A stretch of 35,182 bases of DNA from Desulfobacteraceae bacterium. GTDB lineage: Bacteria; Desulfobacterota; Desulfobacteria; Desulfobacterales; UBA11574. The stretch covers positions 1-35,182 of the forward strand of contig JAUWLP010000007.1 in the NCBI GenBank assembly GCA_030613575.1. Direction: 5' to 3'. Below, one piece after another: positions 1-9,759 of this stretch. Numbering within the stretch: the first letter of the stretch is position 1; the number at the start of each line of letters is the position of its first letter. The translations under genes and the position numbers were made by a program. A model generated the notes under the pieces. That model made no database searches, was not told where the DNA came from, and saw only the letters and a list, made by a program, of their open reading frames with translations.

Positions 1-23
1 GTCGCTGCTAACTCTTCTCCCAT
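1..23 (-). CDS. Possible 5' end of a minus-strand CDS running off the left edge (MGEELAA...)
   Basis: Reverse complement of the left edge reads ...gaaggggtgaaaag ATG GGA GAA GAG TTA GCA GCG ac, with a purine-rich SD-like stretch. Only 7 codons are visible. Confidence 0.2.
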
Positions 24-100
24 CTTTTCACCCCTTCCACGTTACCCGAGTGCTTCCATTATTGAACTCAGCATGGATTCCGATCCTTCGGCACAACTTT

Positions 101-348
101 GATGATCTCGTAAAAAGTCAAAATTCGATGGCAAAGTAAAAAGCTCCAAATTCAAGGCGCGCAAATCCTGAGGAATGAGGCGTACTTACAGTACGCTGCA
201 GTGATTTACCCTGTTAAATATTTTCTTTGTTTGATGTTACTGTTTTCAAGCAGCTCCTATATCCCATATCTCTTGATATGGCTGCCTTCAATTTAACAGG
301 GCAGGGGATGCAGTGCAACGCAGAAGTTGGACTTTTTACGAAGCCGTC
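101..348. repeat. Full-length copy of a dispersed inverted-repeat element (gatgatctcgtaaaaagtca ... gactttttacgaagccgtc)
   Basis: Left terminus 101-120 and right terminus 330-348 are near inverse complements; the left 20-mer recurs exactly at 19821-19840. Confidence 0.7.
209..301. repeat. 93-bp nested element with perfect 11-bp terminal inverted repeats inside the 101-348 repeat
   Basis: ccctgttaaat at 209-219 and its exact reverse complement atttaacaggg at 291-301; internal hairpin ccatatc-tctt-gatatgg. Confidence 0.6.
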
Positions 349-375
349 TTTCTTAATCAGAAGAAAGATCTATCC

Positions 376-1242
376 ATGTCCCCGAACCTTGAAAGCATAG
401 CTTCCAAAGTAAAAGTAATTGGAAAGCGTAACCCGGTCTATGCCGAGATCGCTCAGTGGGTAGGAGACCTTTTGTCCGAGACTGTACAGGCTGCTGGAAA
501 GTTTCGCCTGCCCGAGTTGAACCTTGACCAGGCTCCTTCACTGGAGGCCAGGTCCCAGGGGCGGTCTTTCCTGGACCCGGAAAAATTGTCCTTGGACTGG
601 GAACAGGCCGGGGCTTTATATAAACATCTAGTGGATCTGTTAAAGACAAGGGAAAACGGAATAAAGCAGGTGGAAGGATTGCTTCAAGCCCTTGCCAAGG
701 ATCAAAACGGTATTCCCAAACTGATGAAGGCAGTACTGGCATCAGACTTTGAAGCCATTGAGACAGCGGCCCGGGAATTTAAGATCGATCCACCGGTACT
801 GACACTTCTCCTCCGCTTGGCACTGAGACCGGCTCTGTTGAACGTAGCACAAGCCGTTTTGGAGCGGTTGGACCTAAATCAATGGACCTACGGTCACTGT
901 CCGGTGTGCGGATCAGCGCCAAAACTGGCCGATTTTTCCGGAGAGGGGGGCATGAGGACGCTGCACTGTTCTTTATGCGAAACTGCCTGGCCCTATCCTC
1001 GCCTTCGCTGCCCTTTTTGTGAAAATGATAACAGAGAGGACTTGAGCTATCTGAGGGCAGAGAGTGAAGAGGGCCTGCGTGTGGATCTTTGCAGCCGCTG
1101 CGGCCATTACCTCAAGACCATTGACCTGCGTGAACTGCCGGGACCAATAATTGTACCTTTAGATGATGTAGCCACCTGGCATTTGGATATAATAGCCCAA
1201 GAAAATCTTGAAAATCGGGAGTTCGATAGTGGACAAGGATAA
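376..1242 (+). CDS. fdhE: FdhE-like formate dehydrogenase accessory protein
   Basis: Cys-pair motifs CPVCGSAPK, LHCSLCETAWPYPRLRCPFCEND and DLCSRCGHYLKTID typical of FdhE. Start moved from 313 to 376 (MSPNLESIASK) because codons before it fall in or next to the intergenic repeat. Confidence 0.85.
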   Translation: MSPNLESIASKVKVIGKRNPVYAEIAQWVGDLLSETVQAAGKFRLPELNLDQAPSLEARSQGRSFLDPEKLSLDWEQAGALYKHLVDLLKTRENGIKQVEGLLQALAKDQNGIPKLMKAVLASDFEAIETAAREFKIDPPVLTLLLRLALRPALLNVAQAVLERLDLNQWTYGHCPVCGSAPKLADFSGEGGMRTLHCSLCETAWPYPRLRCPFCENDNREDLSYLRAESEEGLRVDLCSRCGHYLKTIDLRELPGPIIVPLDDVATWHLDIIAQENLENREFDSGQG

Positions 1243-1247
1243 AAACT

Positions 1248-2858
1248 ATGATGAAGGGAAGATCGTTACTAATAGGGGCCGGCATCTCAGTTGCGATTGT
1301 TATCTTGTTAATTTGCGGTATGGGCGCTTTTGATGTTAAAGCGTTGTCAAAAACCCCTGACCAAACCCCGCCTTACATGTTTAGACCGGACATCATCACC
1401 TTTGATACTATGAAGGTGTTTGGAAAACTTGAAAAGCCCACAGCAGTATTTCTACACGACCAACACACCGATGCCCTGGAAAAGAAAAATAAAGATTGCA
1501 TGACCTGCCATAAGGCCGAAGACGGACGTATGTCACCCAAATTCATGCGGCTTAAAGATATCAGTCGAGAAGAACTGACAAAAATTTATTGTGACAATTG
1601 TAAGAAATGCCATACTGAAATACTTGCTGCCGGAGAAAAGGCAGGACCTGTTAAATGCGGAGAATGTCACAAGGAAAGACCTCTAATCAAATCTTCCCGG
1701 GTGCCTAGTGGTTTTGACAAATCTCTTCATTATCGTCATTATAAAGCCCAGAAGAACAAGTGTGAACGTTGTCACCACGAATATGACCAAAAGAACAAAA
1801 AGCTGTTTTACGCCAAAGATAAAGAGGGTACCTGCCGATATTGCCACAAGAAAGAGACTCAAGAGCTGGATTCAGAAAAGCGGATTTCCATGCGACTTGC
1901 TTCTCATTTTGCCTGCATCGATTGTCACATGAAAAACATAGCAAAGAACATTGATGCAGGTCCGGTCACATGCGGAGGCTGCCATGATATAGAGCAGCAG
2001 AAAAAGATCGAAAAGGTTGATAAGATTCCCAGATTGAAGCGGAAACAGCCTGATATTGTTTTGATCAAGACAGGCGACAAGAAGGGTCTTAAAACTCCGA
2101 TGTATCGTGTTCCATTTGGTCACAAGGCCCACGAAAGTTATAATGATACCTGCCGTGTATGCCATCATGCCGATTTAAAATCATGTGTTAGCTGTCATAC
2201 CCTTACAGGTTCTACAGAAGGACAATATGTTAAACTCAAAGATGCCATGCATCAGCTGAATACTAAACAGAGCTGTATGGGATGCCATGAGCTTAACCAG
2301 CACAACCAGGAGTGTGTAGGTTGCCATGCGTTCCTCGGAAAAGATCGTAAGCAGGATTCGGCTTCTTGTATGAAGTGCCATATGGCACCGCCCAAGGGAA
2401 GCACTGGGGTATTGTATCAGGTCGGAGAGAGAAAGCTGGCTCGCATGATGCCTGAAATATGGAAGGCCATATTCGGCACAAAAAACGATTTTGATATACC
2501 GAAAAATGTCGTTATCAAGGGGCTGGTTGATCAGTACGAACCGGTTGAATTTCCGCACCGGAAAATTTTCCAGGCTTTGAAAAAGAAAATAAATAGCAAC
2601 AAGATGGCTACATATTTTCACCCTGTAGAGGCTACGCTATGCCAGGGGTGTCACCATAACAGCCCTGCAGCCGGGAAGCCGCCTAAGTGCGGAAGCTGCC
2701 ATGGCAAGCCTTTTGATGAGAAGAATCTGTTAAAACCCGGAATAATGGGTTCATATCACAGGCAGTGTATCGGGTGTCACCAAAAAATGGGTATAGAAAA
2801 GTTTTTAAGCTGCACAGCTTGCCATAAAGAAAGAAAAAAATCAGTTAAAGCCCAATAG
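1248..2858 (+). CDS. hmcA: Periplasmic 16-haem cytochrome c, HmcA-like high-molecular-mass cytochrome
   Basis: N-terminal signal/anchor ([20 protein letters not shown]); 16 CxxCH motifs counted by eye (CMTCH through CTACH). Confidence 0.8.
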   Translation: MMKGRSLLIGAGISVAIVILLICGMGAFDVKALSKTPDQTPPYMFRPDIITFDTMKVFGKLEKPTAVFLHDQHTDALEKKNKDCMTCHKAEDGRMSPKFMRLKDISREELTKIYCDNCKKCHTEILAAGEKAGPVKCGECHKERPLIKSSRVPSGFDKSLHYRHYKAQKNKCERCHHEYDQKNKKLFYAKDKEGTCRYCHKKETQELDSEKRISMRLASHFACIDCHMKNIAKNIDAGPVTCGGCHDIEQQKKIEKVDKIPRLKRKQPDIVLIKTGDKKGLKTPMYRVPFGHKAHESYNDTCRVCHHADLKSCVSCHTLTGSTEGQYVKLKDAMHQLNTKQSCMGCHELNQHNQECVGCHAFLGKDRKQDSASCMKCHMAPPKGSTGVLYQVGERKLARMMPEIWKAIFGTKNDFDIPKNVVIKGLVDQYEPVEFPHRKIFQALKKKINSNKMATYFHPVEATLCQGCHHNSPAAGKPPKCGSCHGKPFDEKNLLKPGIMGSYHRQCIGCHQKMGIEKFLSCTACHKERKKSVKAQ

Positions 2859-2880
2859 AAAACTTGTTGAGGTATTTCAT

Positions 2881-3834
2881 ATGTCCATATCCAGAAGAAA
2901 ATTTTTAGGGTGGGTCGGTGCAGCAGGCTTGAGTACAGCCCTGGGCAAATCAGCTGCTGCTGCTACCCATAAACATTTTTCAGGTTATCCTGGAAGTTTT
3001 GCGGTTCTGCATGATACGACATTTTGTGTGGGCTGCAGGAACTGTGAAGCAGCTTGTAATAAGGTAAATGATTTGCCGCAACCTGATCGACCTTTTACAG
3101 ATCTTTCCGTCCTGGAAAAAAAGCGAAGAACTACCACAAAAGTATTTACCGTGGTAAACAAACGCAACGACCTCCAAAGGGCTGAAAGCCCGGTATTTTT
3201 CAAAAATCAATGCAATCACTGCCTGGAACCTGCTTGTGCGTCCGTATGTTTTGTACGAGCCTTTACAAAGACAAAAACAGGAGCGGTTATATATGATTCT
3301 TCTGTTTGTGTGGGCTGTCGGTATTGTATGGTTGCCTGTCCCTTTGAAATACCTACATATGAATACGACCAGGTCCTTACTCCCCGGATAAGGAAATGTA
3401 CCATGTGCTATCCGCGGGTCAGCAAAGGCCAACTCCCCGGATGTGTTGAGGCCTGCCCCATGGAAGCCCTTACATTTGGAAAACGGCAGGATCTTATCAA
3501 TTTCGCCAAGCAACGTATCCAGAAGTATCCGGATCGATATGTGGACCATGTATATGGCGAGCAGGAAATGGGCGGAACCAGCTGGTTATATCTATCCGGC
3601 GTGCCCTTTAAAGAGATAGGTATGCGTGAAGATCTGGGCGTAACACCGGCACCTGAACTGACTGCCGGTGCTCTGGCTGTCGTCCCGATGATAGTCGGTC
3701 TGTGGCCCGTTTTTCTTACCGGAATCTATGCCATGACAAAACGTAGTGATAAAATTGCGGAGCGTGAGAAAGAGCAAGCCATTGATAAAGCTGTAAAGGC
3801 GGCGCGTAAAGAAGATGCCGAGTTGAAAACCTAG
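2881..3834 (+). CDS. hmcB: HmcB-like Tat-exported 4Fe-4S ferredoxin-type subunit
   Basis: Twin-arginine start [16 protein letters not shown]; clusters [45 protein letters not shown]...CVEACP; C-terminal hydrophobic segment. Confidence 0.8.
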   Translation: MSISRRKFLGWVGAAGLSTALGKSAAAATHKHFSGYPGSFAVLHDTTFCVGCRNCEAACNKVNDLPQPDRPFTDLSVLEKKRRTTTKVFTVVNKRNDLQRAESPVFFKNQCNHCLEPACASVCFVRAFTKTKTGAVIYDSSVCVGCRYCMVACPFEIPTYEYDQVLTPRIRKCTMCYPRVSKGQLPGCVEACPMEALTFGKRQDLINFAKQRIQKYPDRYVDHVYGEQEMGGTSWLYLSGVPFKEIGMREDLGVTPAPELTAGALAVVPMIVGLWPVFLTGIYAMTKRSDKIAEREKEQAIDKAVKAARKEDAELKT

Positions 3835-3845
3835 GAGGATTCCTG

Positions 3846-5018
3846 ATGTCCGAAGAAACTATTCCAGGCAGAAAATCATTTTTCAGTCTGTTTAATATCT
3901 GTGCCGGGATAATAGTAGTTATAGGTCTTTACATTACCTATTTGCGATTTACAGGAGGATTAGGCGCTGTTACCAATCTTTCTGACTATAATCCTTGGGG
4001 GATATGGATCGGTTTTGACCTGCTTGTAGGTGTTGCTTTGGCTGCAGGGGGTTTCGTAACATCTGCGGCAGTCTATATTTTTGGGATGAAGCGATACCAC
4101 TCCGCCGTTAGGCCTGCGATTCTCACAGGGTTTCTAGGGTACGCCATTGTAGTTCTTGCACTTAATTACGATGTCGGACGGCCGTGGCGACTGCCGTATC
4201 CTTTTATCATACAACAGGGCACAACATCTGTTCTATTTGAAGTGGCTGCATGCGTCGCACTATACCTTACCGTTCTTTTTATTGAATTTTCTTCGGCACC
4301 ACTGGAATGGCTCGGTTTAAAAAGGGCTCGCGACATTGTTATTAAATTGACTATGGTTTTAACCATACTGGGTGTGATACTTTCCACAATGCACCAATCG
4401 TCTCTGGGCGCACTTTTTCTGATTGCCCCTTCCAAGCTGCATCCATTGTGGTATTCACCTTTTTTACCGGTATATTTCTTTATCACAAGTATCATTGCCG
4501 GGCTCTCAATGGTCATCTTCGAAAGCACCCTTTCTTACCGCTTTTTTAAGCACAAGATGGATGAAATTCACATGCAGGAGAAAAATGATATAACATTGGG
4601 TTTTGGAAAAGCAGCTTCATTTGTTCTGGCGGGCTATTTCATCATTAAAATTTTTGGGTTATCTTCTTCAAACAACTGGCATTATCTTAAGACCGATTAT
4701 GGAATCTGGTATCTTGTAGAGCTTTTAGGTTTTGTAGCCTTGCCAAGTTTTCTTTATGCAATAGGTGTTAGGGTGAAAAGCCTGAACCTGATAAAATGGA
4801 CATCAGTCTTGGCCATACTGGGTATTATTCTCAATAGATTTAATGTTTGTCTTATTGCTTTTAACTGGCATCTGCCGTCGAGCGAGCGGTATTTTCCCCA
4901 CTGGATGGAAATCGGTATTTCAGTTTTTATTGTTACCGTGGGCCTTATCGCTTTCAGGTTTATCGTAACCCGGATGCCCATTTTGTATGAACATCCTGAT
5001 TACAAGGATGCACATTAA
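3846..5018 (+). CDS. hmcC: HmcC-like NrfD-family integral membrane protein
   Basis: About 10 hydrophobic segments; NPWGIWIGFDLLVGVALAAGGF typical of NrfD/HmcC/HybB quinone-interacting subunits; follows hmcB. Confidence 0.8.
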   Translation: MSEETIPGRKSFFSLFNICAGIIVVIGLYITYLRFTGGLGAVTNLSDYNPWGIWIGFDLLVGVALAAGGFVTSAAVYIFGMKRYHSAVRPAILTGFLGYAIVVLALNYDVGRPWRLPYPFIIQQGTTSVLFEVAACVALYLTVLFIEFSSAPLEWLGLKRARDIVIKLTMVLTILGVILSTMHQSSLGALFLIAPSKLHPLWYSPFLPVYFFITSIIAGLSMVIFESTLSYRFFKHKMDEIHMQEKNDITLGFGKAASFVLAGYFIIKIFGLSSSNNWHYLKTDYGIWYLVELLGFVALPSFLYAIGVRVKSLNLIKWTSVLAILGIILNRFNVCLIAFNWHLPSSERYFPHWMEIGISVFIVTVGLIAFRFIVTRMPILYEHPDYKDAH

Positions 5019-5038
5019 GAAAAAGGAATCAATAGCGT

Positions 5039-5170
5039 ATGGACGGAGTATTTTATACACTTCATGATTTTATGATTCACACCGAAAGTATCACTTACCT
5101 GTTAATAATACCGGCCTTGCTTGGGATCACCGTATTCTGGAGACTTATTGCTGGAAAAGACGATAACTAG
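5039..5170 (+). CDS. hmcD: Small HmcD-like membrane protein (43 aa, single TM)
   Basis: ATG at 5039, TAG ending at 5170: MDGVFYTLHDFMIHTESITYLLIIPALLGITVFWRLIAGKDDN. 20 nt after hmcC stop with aaaaagga upstream. Too short for the ORF track. Confidence 0.65.
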   Translation: MDGVFYTLHDFMIHTESITYLLIIPALLGITVFWRLIAGKDDN

Positions 5171-5319
5171 CTTTACTTAACTATCGTATCAGGCAACCAA
5201 AAAAAGTACCTCTTTATGGTGTTTAATCAATGCATTAGCCCCATTATTCTTCAACTCTTTGTAAGTTCTAAAAAGCCGAATAAATTTTTCATACAAAATT
5301 AGACTTAAAGGTTAGAAAT

Positions 5320-6216
5320 ATGCGGATTGTTACCAGACCGGATTTTGACGGCGTTGTATGCGCTGCTCTTCTTTATGAAGCAGAAAATGTAAAAGTACCT
5401 GTGAAATGGGTCGAACCTAATGAAATGCAAAAAGGGCTTGTCGATATTCAAGAGGGTGATATCCTTGCAAACCTGCCTTATGATGCAAGATGCACCTTAT
5501 GGTTTGACCATCACCATACCAACAGAATCGACAAGCCGTTTAAAGGCTCTTTTAAGATTGCCCCTTCAGCGGCAGGTATTATCTTTGAATATTATAAAGA
5601 TAGGTTTAAAAGTGATTACAGCGAATTAATCAAAGCAACAGACAAAATCGACTCGGCAGATCTATCTCTGGATGAGGTGCTGTATCCTGAAAAATACGGT
5701 TATGTTTTACTTTCCATGACGGTTTTGGGCCATGATGAATATGACGAACTTTATTGGAACAGACTTGTTGATCTGCTCAGAGAATTTGAAATTGATAAGG
5801 TTCTTGAAGATCCGGAAGTAAAAGCACGATGTCATGCGGTTGTTGAGAACAATAAGAAATATAAAGCAATTTTAAAAGAAAATACCAAACTAAAAGGACA
5901 CATGTCGATTACGGATTTTCGCTCATTCGATAAGACACCCACCGGCAATCGTTTCCTGGTCTATTCGATGTTTCCCGAGGCGGTTGTAAACGTTAAAATT
6001 CGTTATGCTAATAACGATAAAGAAAAGGTCGCCGTAAGTGCAGGTCATAGTATTTTTAATCGAAATTGTAATGTGAATGTCGGACTGATGCTTTCAAAGT
6101 TTGAAGGCGGTGGGCACCGTGGGGCGGGTTCCTGTCGATTTCATGTAAGCAAAGCTGAAGATTATATCCCCAAAATACTCGATATTTTGTTAAAGAATGA
6201 AGACAATGAGGACTGA
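5320..6216 (+). CDS. DHH-family phosphoesterase (exopolyphosphatase/nanoRNase-like)
   Basis: TRPDFDGVVCA, FDHHHTNR and C-terminal FEGGGHRGAGSCRF (DHHA1-like) motifs. Confidence 0.85.
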   Translation: MRIVTRPDFDGVVCAALLYEAENVKVPVKWVEPNEMQKGLVDIQEGDILANLPYDARCTLWFDHHHTNRIDKPFKGSFKIAPSAAGIIFEYYKDRFKSDYSELIKATDKIDSADLSLDEVLYPEKYGYVLLSMTVLGHDEYDELYWNRLVDLLREFEIDKVLEDPEVKARCHAVVENNKKYKAILKENTKLKGHMSITDFRSFDKTPTGNRFLVYSMFPEAVVNVKIRYANNDKEKVAVSAGHSIFNRNCNVNVGLMLSKFEGGGHRGAGSCRFHVSKAEDYIPKILDILLKNEDNED

Positions 6217-6227
6217 CGGTTGAATGT

Positions 6228-7568
6228 TTATTTTGCAGCCAGTTTTTTAAGGTGAGAAATTGTTTGCCATGAAAATGGTTCGTTCTGGCAAGGTAATATG
6301 GCGTTATTTGTAAATAGAGGGTCTGATTCAAGATCGTAGCGTGAAGAAGCAACAGCGCTGCTCCACAGTGCCGTATGGGGAATCGGAGAATAATAAGCCA
6401 GTATTGGGGTTGCTCCGTTCTGCCTGACTGTTTTGATTGAATTCTCAATGGACTCCGTCTTTTGTCCCGGCAGACCTACAAGCAGGTATACTCCAATCAT
6501 GTTCTTATCAAAGCCCGCCTCCCTCAGGCAGGTCACAGCGCTTGCAAATTCTGAAACCGTTACCTTTCTGTCTAATTCATTCCTGAGATCAAAAGCTGCT
6601 GTTTCAAGCCCAAGGCGGAGTGCTTTGAAACCAGCTTGAAACATCAGCCGGGCTGTCTGTCTTGAAATTTCACGGATATGGACCGCATTAGGTGTATGAA
6701 AACGAACCTTAAGACCTGCTTTTATTATCCCTTCGAGCATGGGAACCGCATGTTTTTCTGCATTCACAAGCAATGCATCGTCGTAGAATGCAAAATCTTC
6801 TACTTTATATTTTTCATGCCAGCGTTTTATTTCTTGGACAACAGATTCGGGATTTCGCACCATTCTTTTTGGATTTAAAAAATGTGAGGCACAGTATTTA
6901 CAGGCAAAAGGACATCCCTTGGAAGTTAGCAGAGGAATATAGGCAATTTTTCTTTGAAGCTCAAATGCCGGATAAGGGTAGGTGTCAAGGTCATCAGGAT
7001 CAAACTTTGCGTTCACGGAAAACCCGGTATAATCACCGACCATTTTAAGGATGTGTTCTTCGCCGGGTCCTGTTTCTATCCGGTGTGCGCCGGAATAGTT
7101 TTGCGCATGCTCATGACAGAGACTGGCATATATTCCCCCAAGAACAATTGTCATATCAGGGAAAATATCTTTTATAACACCTATGGTTTCTTGAACTCCC
7201 GTATACCAGTATGTCATCATGGAGGTCATTAACACCAGGTCAGGCCTTTTAATGCAAAGAAGATCTTCCCTGAACCATTTTTTCTCGATTCCGTATCTGG
7301 AAAAGTTCCGGGGGATGTCTTCCAATCCACCTGGTTTTGGAATTTTGGTTTTTAAATAAGGACCCCGGCCGTGTCTGGCATAAGGATTGGTTTGAGGCGC
7401 TTTTGGATGGAAACGATCCAGACAGTCTAAATAGGTAATGTTAAATCCATGATACCGGAGTATGGATGCAAGGGTGAGAAGCCCCAGAGGCTTGGCCCAG
7501 ACGTCATAAGCAGCAAAATCATGTATCCAGGGATTTACCAGAAGGATATGTGGTGTGTCACGTTTCAC
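6228..7568 (-). CDS. B12-binding domain radical SAM protein
   Basis: N-terminal ILLVNPW...PLGLLTLASILRYHG (B12-binding-like), then GCPFACKYCASHFL (CxxxCxxC). Confidence 0.85.
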   Translation of the reverse strand: MKRDTPHILLVNPWIHDFAAYDVWAKPLGLLTLASILRYHGFNITYLDCLDRFHPKAPQTNPYARHGRGPYLKTKIPKPGGLEDIPRNFSRYGIEKKWFREDLLCIKRPDLVLMTSMMTYWYTGVQETIGVIKDIFPDMTIVLGGIYASLCHEHAQNYSGAHRIETGPGEEHILKMVGDYTGFSVNAKFDPDDLDTYPYPAFELQRKIAYIPLLTSKGCPFACKYCASHFLNPKRMVRNPESVVQEIKRWHEKYKVEDFAFYDDALLVNAEKHAVPMLEGIIKAGLKVRFHTPNAVHIREISRQTARLMFQAGFKALRLGLETAAFDLRNELDRKVTVSEFASAVTCLREAGFDKNMIGVYLLVGLPGQKTESIENSIKTVRQNGATPILAYYSPIPHTALWSSAVASSRYDLESDPLFTNNAILPCQNEPFSWQTISHLKKLAAK

Positions 7569-7576
7569 AAAGAGGG

Positions 7577-8056
7577 TTAGTCGTCGTCAGTTGGAAAATA
7601 TTTCATGGAAGTCTTTTTCAATTCCCTGCGACTGAACAGAAGGGTGTAATTGTTGGTTGAAGTTTTTATGGAAATATTGCGGGCAATTTCCCGGCATAAT
7701 TCTTCATCTTTTGCATGGATCATTGTATAAAGATTATAAGGCCAATCGTCAGTCGGGTTGCGCCTGTAACAGTGAGAAACTTCTTTAAAGGATGCCATCT
7801 TTTCTCCGGCCTCATCAATGCAACCTTCATCCACTTTCCACGCCACCATGGCATTTGCCTCAAACCCTGATTTTTGATGATATATTGTTGCACCAAATCG
7901 CCGTATAATCCCTCTGTCACAAAGATCTTTCAGCTTTTCAAGAAGAGTCTCTTCGGGAATCCCCAGCTTTTCTGCGATTTCGAAATACGGGCGCTGAGTG
8001 ACGGCGACATCACCCTGGATTGAAGCGATGATTCTCTTTTCAAGTTCTGTTAGCAT
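7577..8056 (-). CDS. ahbB: Lrp/AsnC-type siroheme decarboxylase subunit, AhbB-like
   Basis: HTH region (EIAEKLGIPEETLLEKLKDLCDRGIIRRFGATIYHQKSGFEANAMVAWKV) and VSHCYRRNPTDDWPYNLYTMIHA, typical of AhbA/AhbB/NirDLGH proteins. Confidence 0.8.
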   Translation of the reverse strand: MLTELEKRIIASIQGDVAVTQRPYFEIAEKLGIPEETLLEKLKDLCDRGIIRRFGATIYHQKSGFEANAMVAWKVDEGCIDEAGEKMASFKEVSHCYRRNPTDDWPYNLYTMIHAKDEELCREIARNISIKTSTNNYTLLFSRRELKKTSMKYFPTDDD

Positions 8057-8179
8057 ATGGCGATATAAGAGTCTGAATAAAAAAAAGTCAAGGCTTTTTC
8101 TTTAACACAAAACATACTATTGGCAAGTTGTGATAATTTTGCTAACTGTATAATAAAAAATTTACCGGAGGATCTATCA

Positions 8180-8797
8180 ATGAAAAAAACAATTCATAAT
8201 TTTTTGCTGTTTTCCCTATTTATGTTTATTGGAGTTTTGGTTGTTGCTTGTGCCACAAAATCTTACATTAATGTAAATTACCGGCCCCCGTTATCATCGT
8301 ATGACTTCAAAGGTAAGAAAATCTTTCTTGAATTAAAGGATATTCGATCCGTTAAAACTATTTTTGGTGAAAAAGCTAAAACTAAATTTAAAAACTTTAC
8401 CGGGCTCTTTTTGTTTTCTTTACCCAAAGGGGGAAAGAAGAACTTTGTGGTGGGAGCCTTTGATCTTCCTTCACTTTTCAAGACGGCGTTTTCGAGAAGA
8501 CTTGAAAATATGGGAATAAAAGTTTTAACCGAGCCCGAAAAAACAGAACCGGTCATTGAAATTGATCTGAAAAAATTTTTTCTGGATCTGGTTGATCGAA
8601 AATGGGTTGCCGAAATCAGTTATGAGGCTCGCCTGATCAAAAACAACAAGCTTCTCGCCACAGAGACAATCAGCGGCAATGCAGAACGTTTCAAAATGTT
8701 TTCTCAGAGTGATGCTGAAAAAGTTCTTGGAGAAATTTTTACAGACGTAGTCAATAAACTCGATTTTGGAAAACTGTTTCAACAGGCAGAACTATAG
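8180..8797 (+). CDS. Predicted lipoprotein of unknown function
   Basis: MKKTIHNFLLFSLFMFIGVLVVACATKS lipobox (VVAC); SD ggagg before ATG 8180; preferred over the upstream in-frame start 8120. Confidence 0.7.
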   Translation: MKKTIHNFLLFSLFMFIGVLVVACATKSYINVNYRPPLSSYDFKGKKIFLELKDIRSVKTIFGEKAKTKFKNFTGLFLFSLPKGGKKNFVVGAFDLPSLFKTAFSRRLENMGIKVLTEPEKTEPVIEIDLKKFFLDLVDRKWVAEISYEARLIKNNKLLATETISGNAERFKMFSQSDAEKVLGEIFTDVVNKLDFGKLFQQAEL

Positions 8798-8894
8798 CAA
8801 AGCAATTCTTGACTTTGGCCTGATAACCGCTTAGTTTGTTTATTAATATTGAAAAATTCCAAAACAGTGATAAATTTTTTTATGAGGTTTTTTT

Positions 8895-9749
8895 ATGGCA
8901 AGTAACATTTTAAACAAAAAATTTACGGATGCCACCCGGTACGTTCTGGATGATGAGCTGGCCAGCATCGTTAATGTCACCATGGCTCTTGAAATGCCAC
9001 TTCTTCTTAAAGGTGAACCGGGTACAGGCAAAACCATGCTGGCCCATGCCATTGCCGAGAGTCTGGCCATGCCTCTTATTGTACTTAATGTGAAATCGAG
9101 CATGAAGCTTGTGGATGCCTTGTACCAGTATGACACACTTACACGCCTTAACGACAGTCGCTTTGGCGATTCCCACAGGAATGTCAGCAATATTGAAGAT
9201 TATATAAAGATGGGCAAGATCGGTCAGGCTTTTGCCTCCAAATCAAGGACTGTGCTTTTGATTGATGAAATCGACAAGGCTGATACCGATTTTCAAGATG
9301 ATATGCTGGATGTGCTCGATCAAATGGAGTTTGATATTATCGAAATTGATAAAACCATGAAGGCTGAGCATCGTCCGGTAATCATTATTACTTCAAACGC
9401 CACAAAAGACCTGTCGGACCCCTTTTTAGGAAGATGCAATTTTCATCACATCGCTTTTCCTGATCCCAAGATGATGCGCAAGATCATAGCGGTTCATTTC
9501 CCGGAGATCGATTCGAAACTGATGGAAAATGTCGTGATAACCTTCTATAGAGTGCGAAGAATTGATGCCATTGAAAAGAAACCGGCAACCCGGGAACTGA
9601 TCAACTGGATACGAGCCTTGAAATCCGATCCCGACTTCAAGCCCAAGGCTCTGGCCAAAGGTAACATCCCCTATCTGGGTGTTCTGTTTAAGAAAAGCCA
9701 GGATTGCGAACGAGCCGTGAAGGCAACAAATCGTGGCCGCGTGTTTTAG
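8895..9749 (+). CDS. MoxR/CbbQ-type AAA+ ATPase
   Basis: Walker A LLLKGEPGTGKTMLA, Walker B TVLLIDEIDKAD, sensor ITSNATKDL. Confidence 0.9.
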   Translation: MASNILNKKFTDATRYVLDDELASIVNVTMALEMPLLLKGEPGTGKTMLAHAIAESLAMPLIVLNVKSSMKLVDALYQYDTLTRLNDSRFGDSHRNVSNIEDYIKMGKIGQAFASKSRTVLLIDEIDKADTDFQDDMLDVLDQMEFDIIEIDKTMKAEHRPVIIITSNATKDLSDPFLGRCNFHHIAFPDPKMMRKIIAVHFPEIDSKLMENVVITFYRVRRIDAIEKKPATRELINWIRALKSDPDFKPKALAKGNIPYLGVLFKKSQDCERAVKATNRGRVF

Positions 9750-9759
9750 AAATGAGCCA

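Noticed and set aside
353-742. 129-aa minus-strand ORF
   Set aside because: Antisense to the convincing fdhE frame; low-complexity translation with no recognisable motif. The same reasoning covers the other antisense ORFs inside hmcABC, frdA, tolB and the ClC gene.
1708-2621. Several alternative-frame ORFs overlapping hmcA
   Set aside because: All lie within the cytochrome gene, which has 16 CxxCH motifs in one frame; the alternatives are by-products of codon composition.
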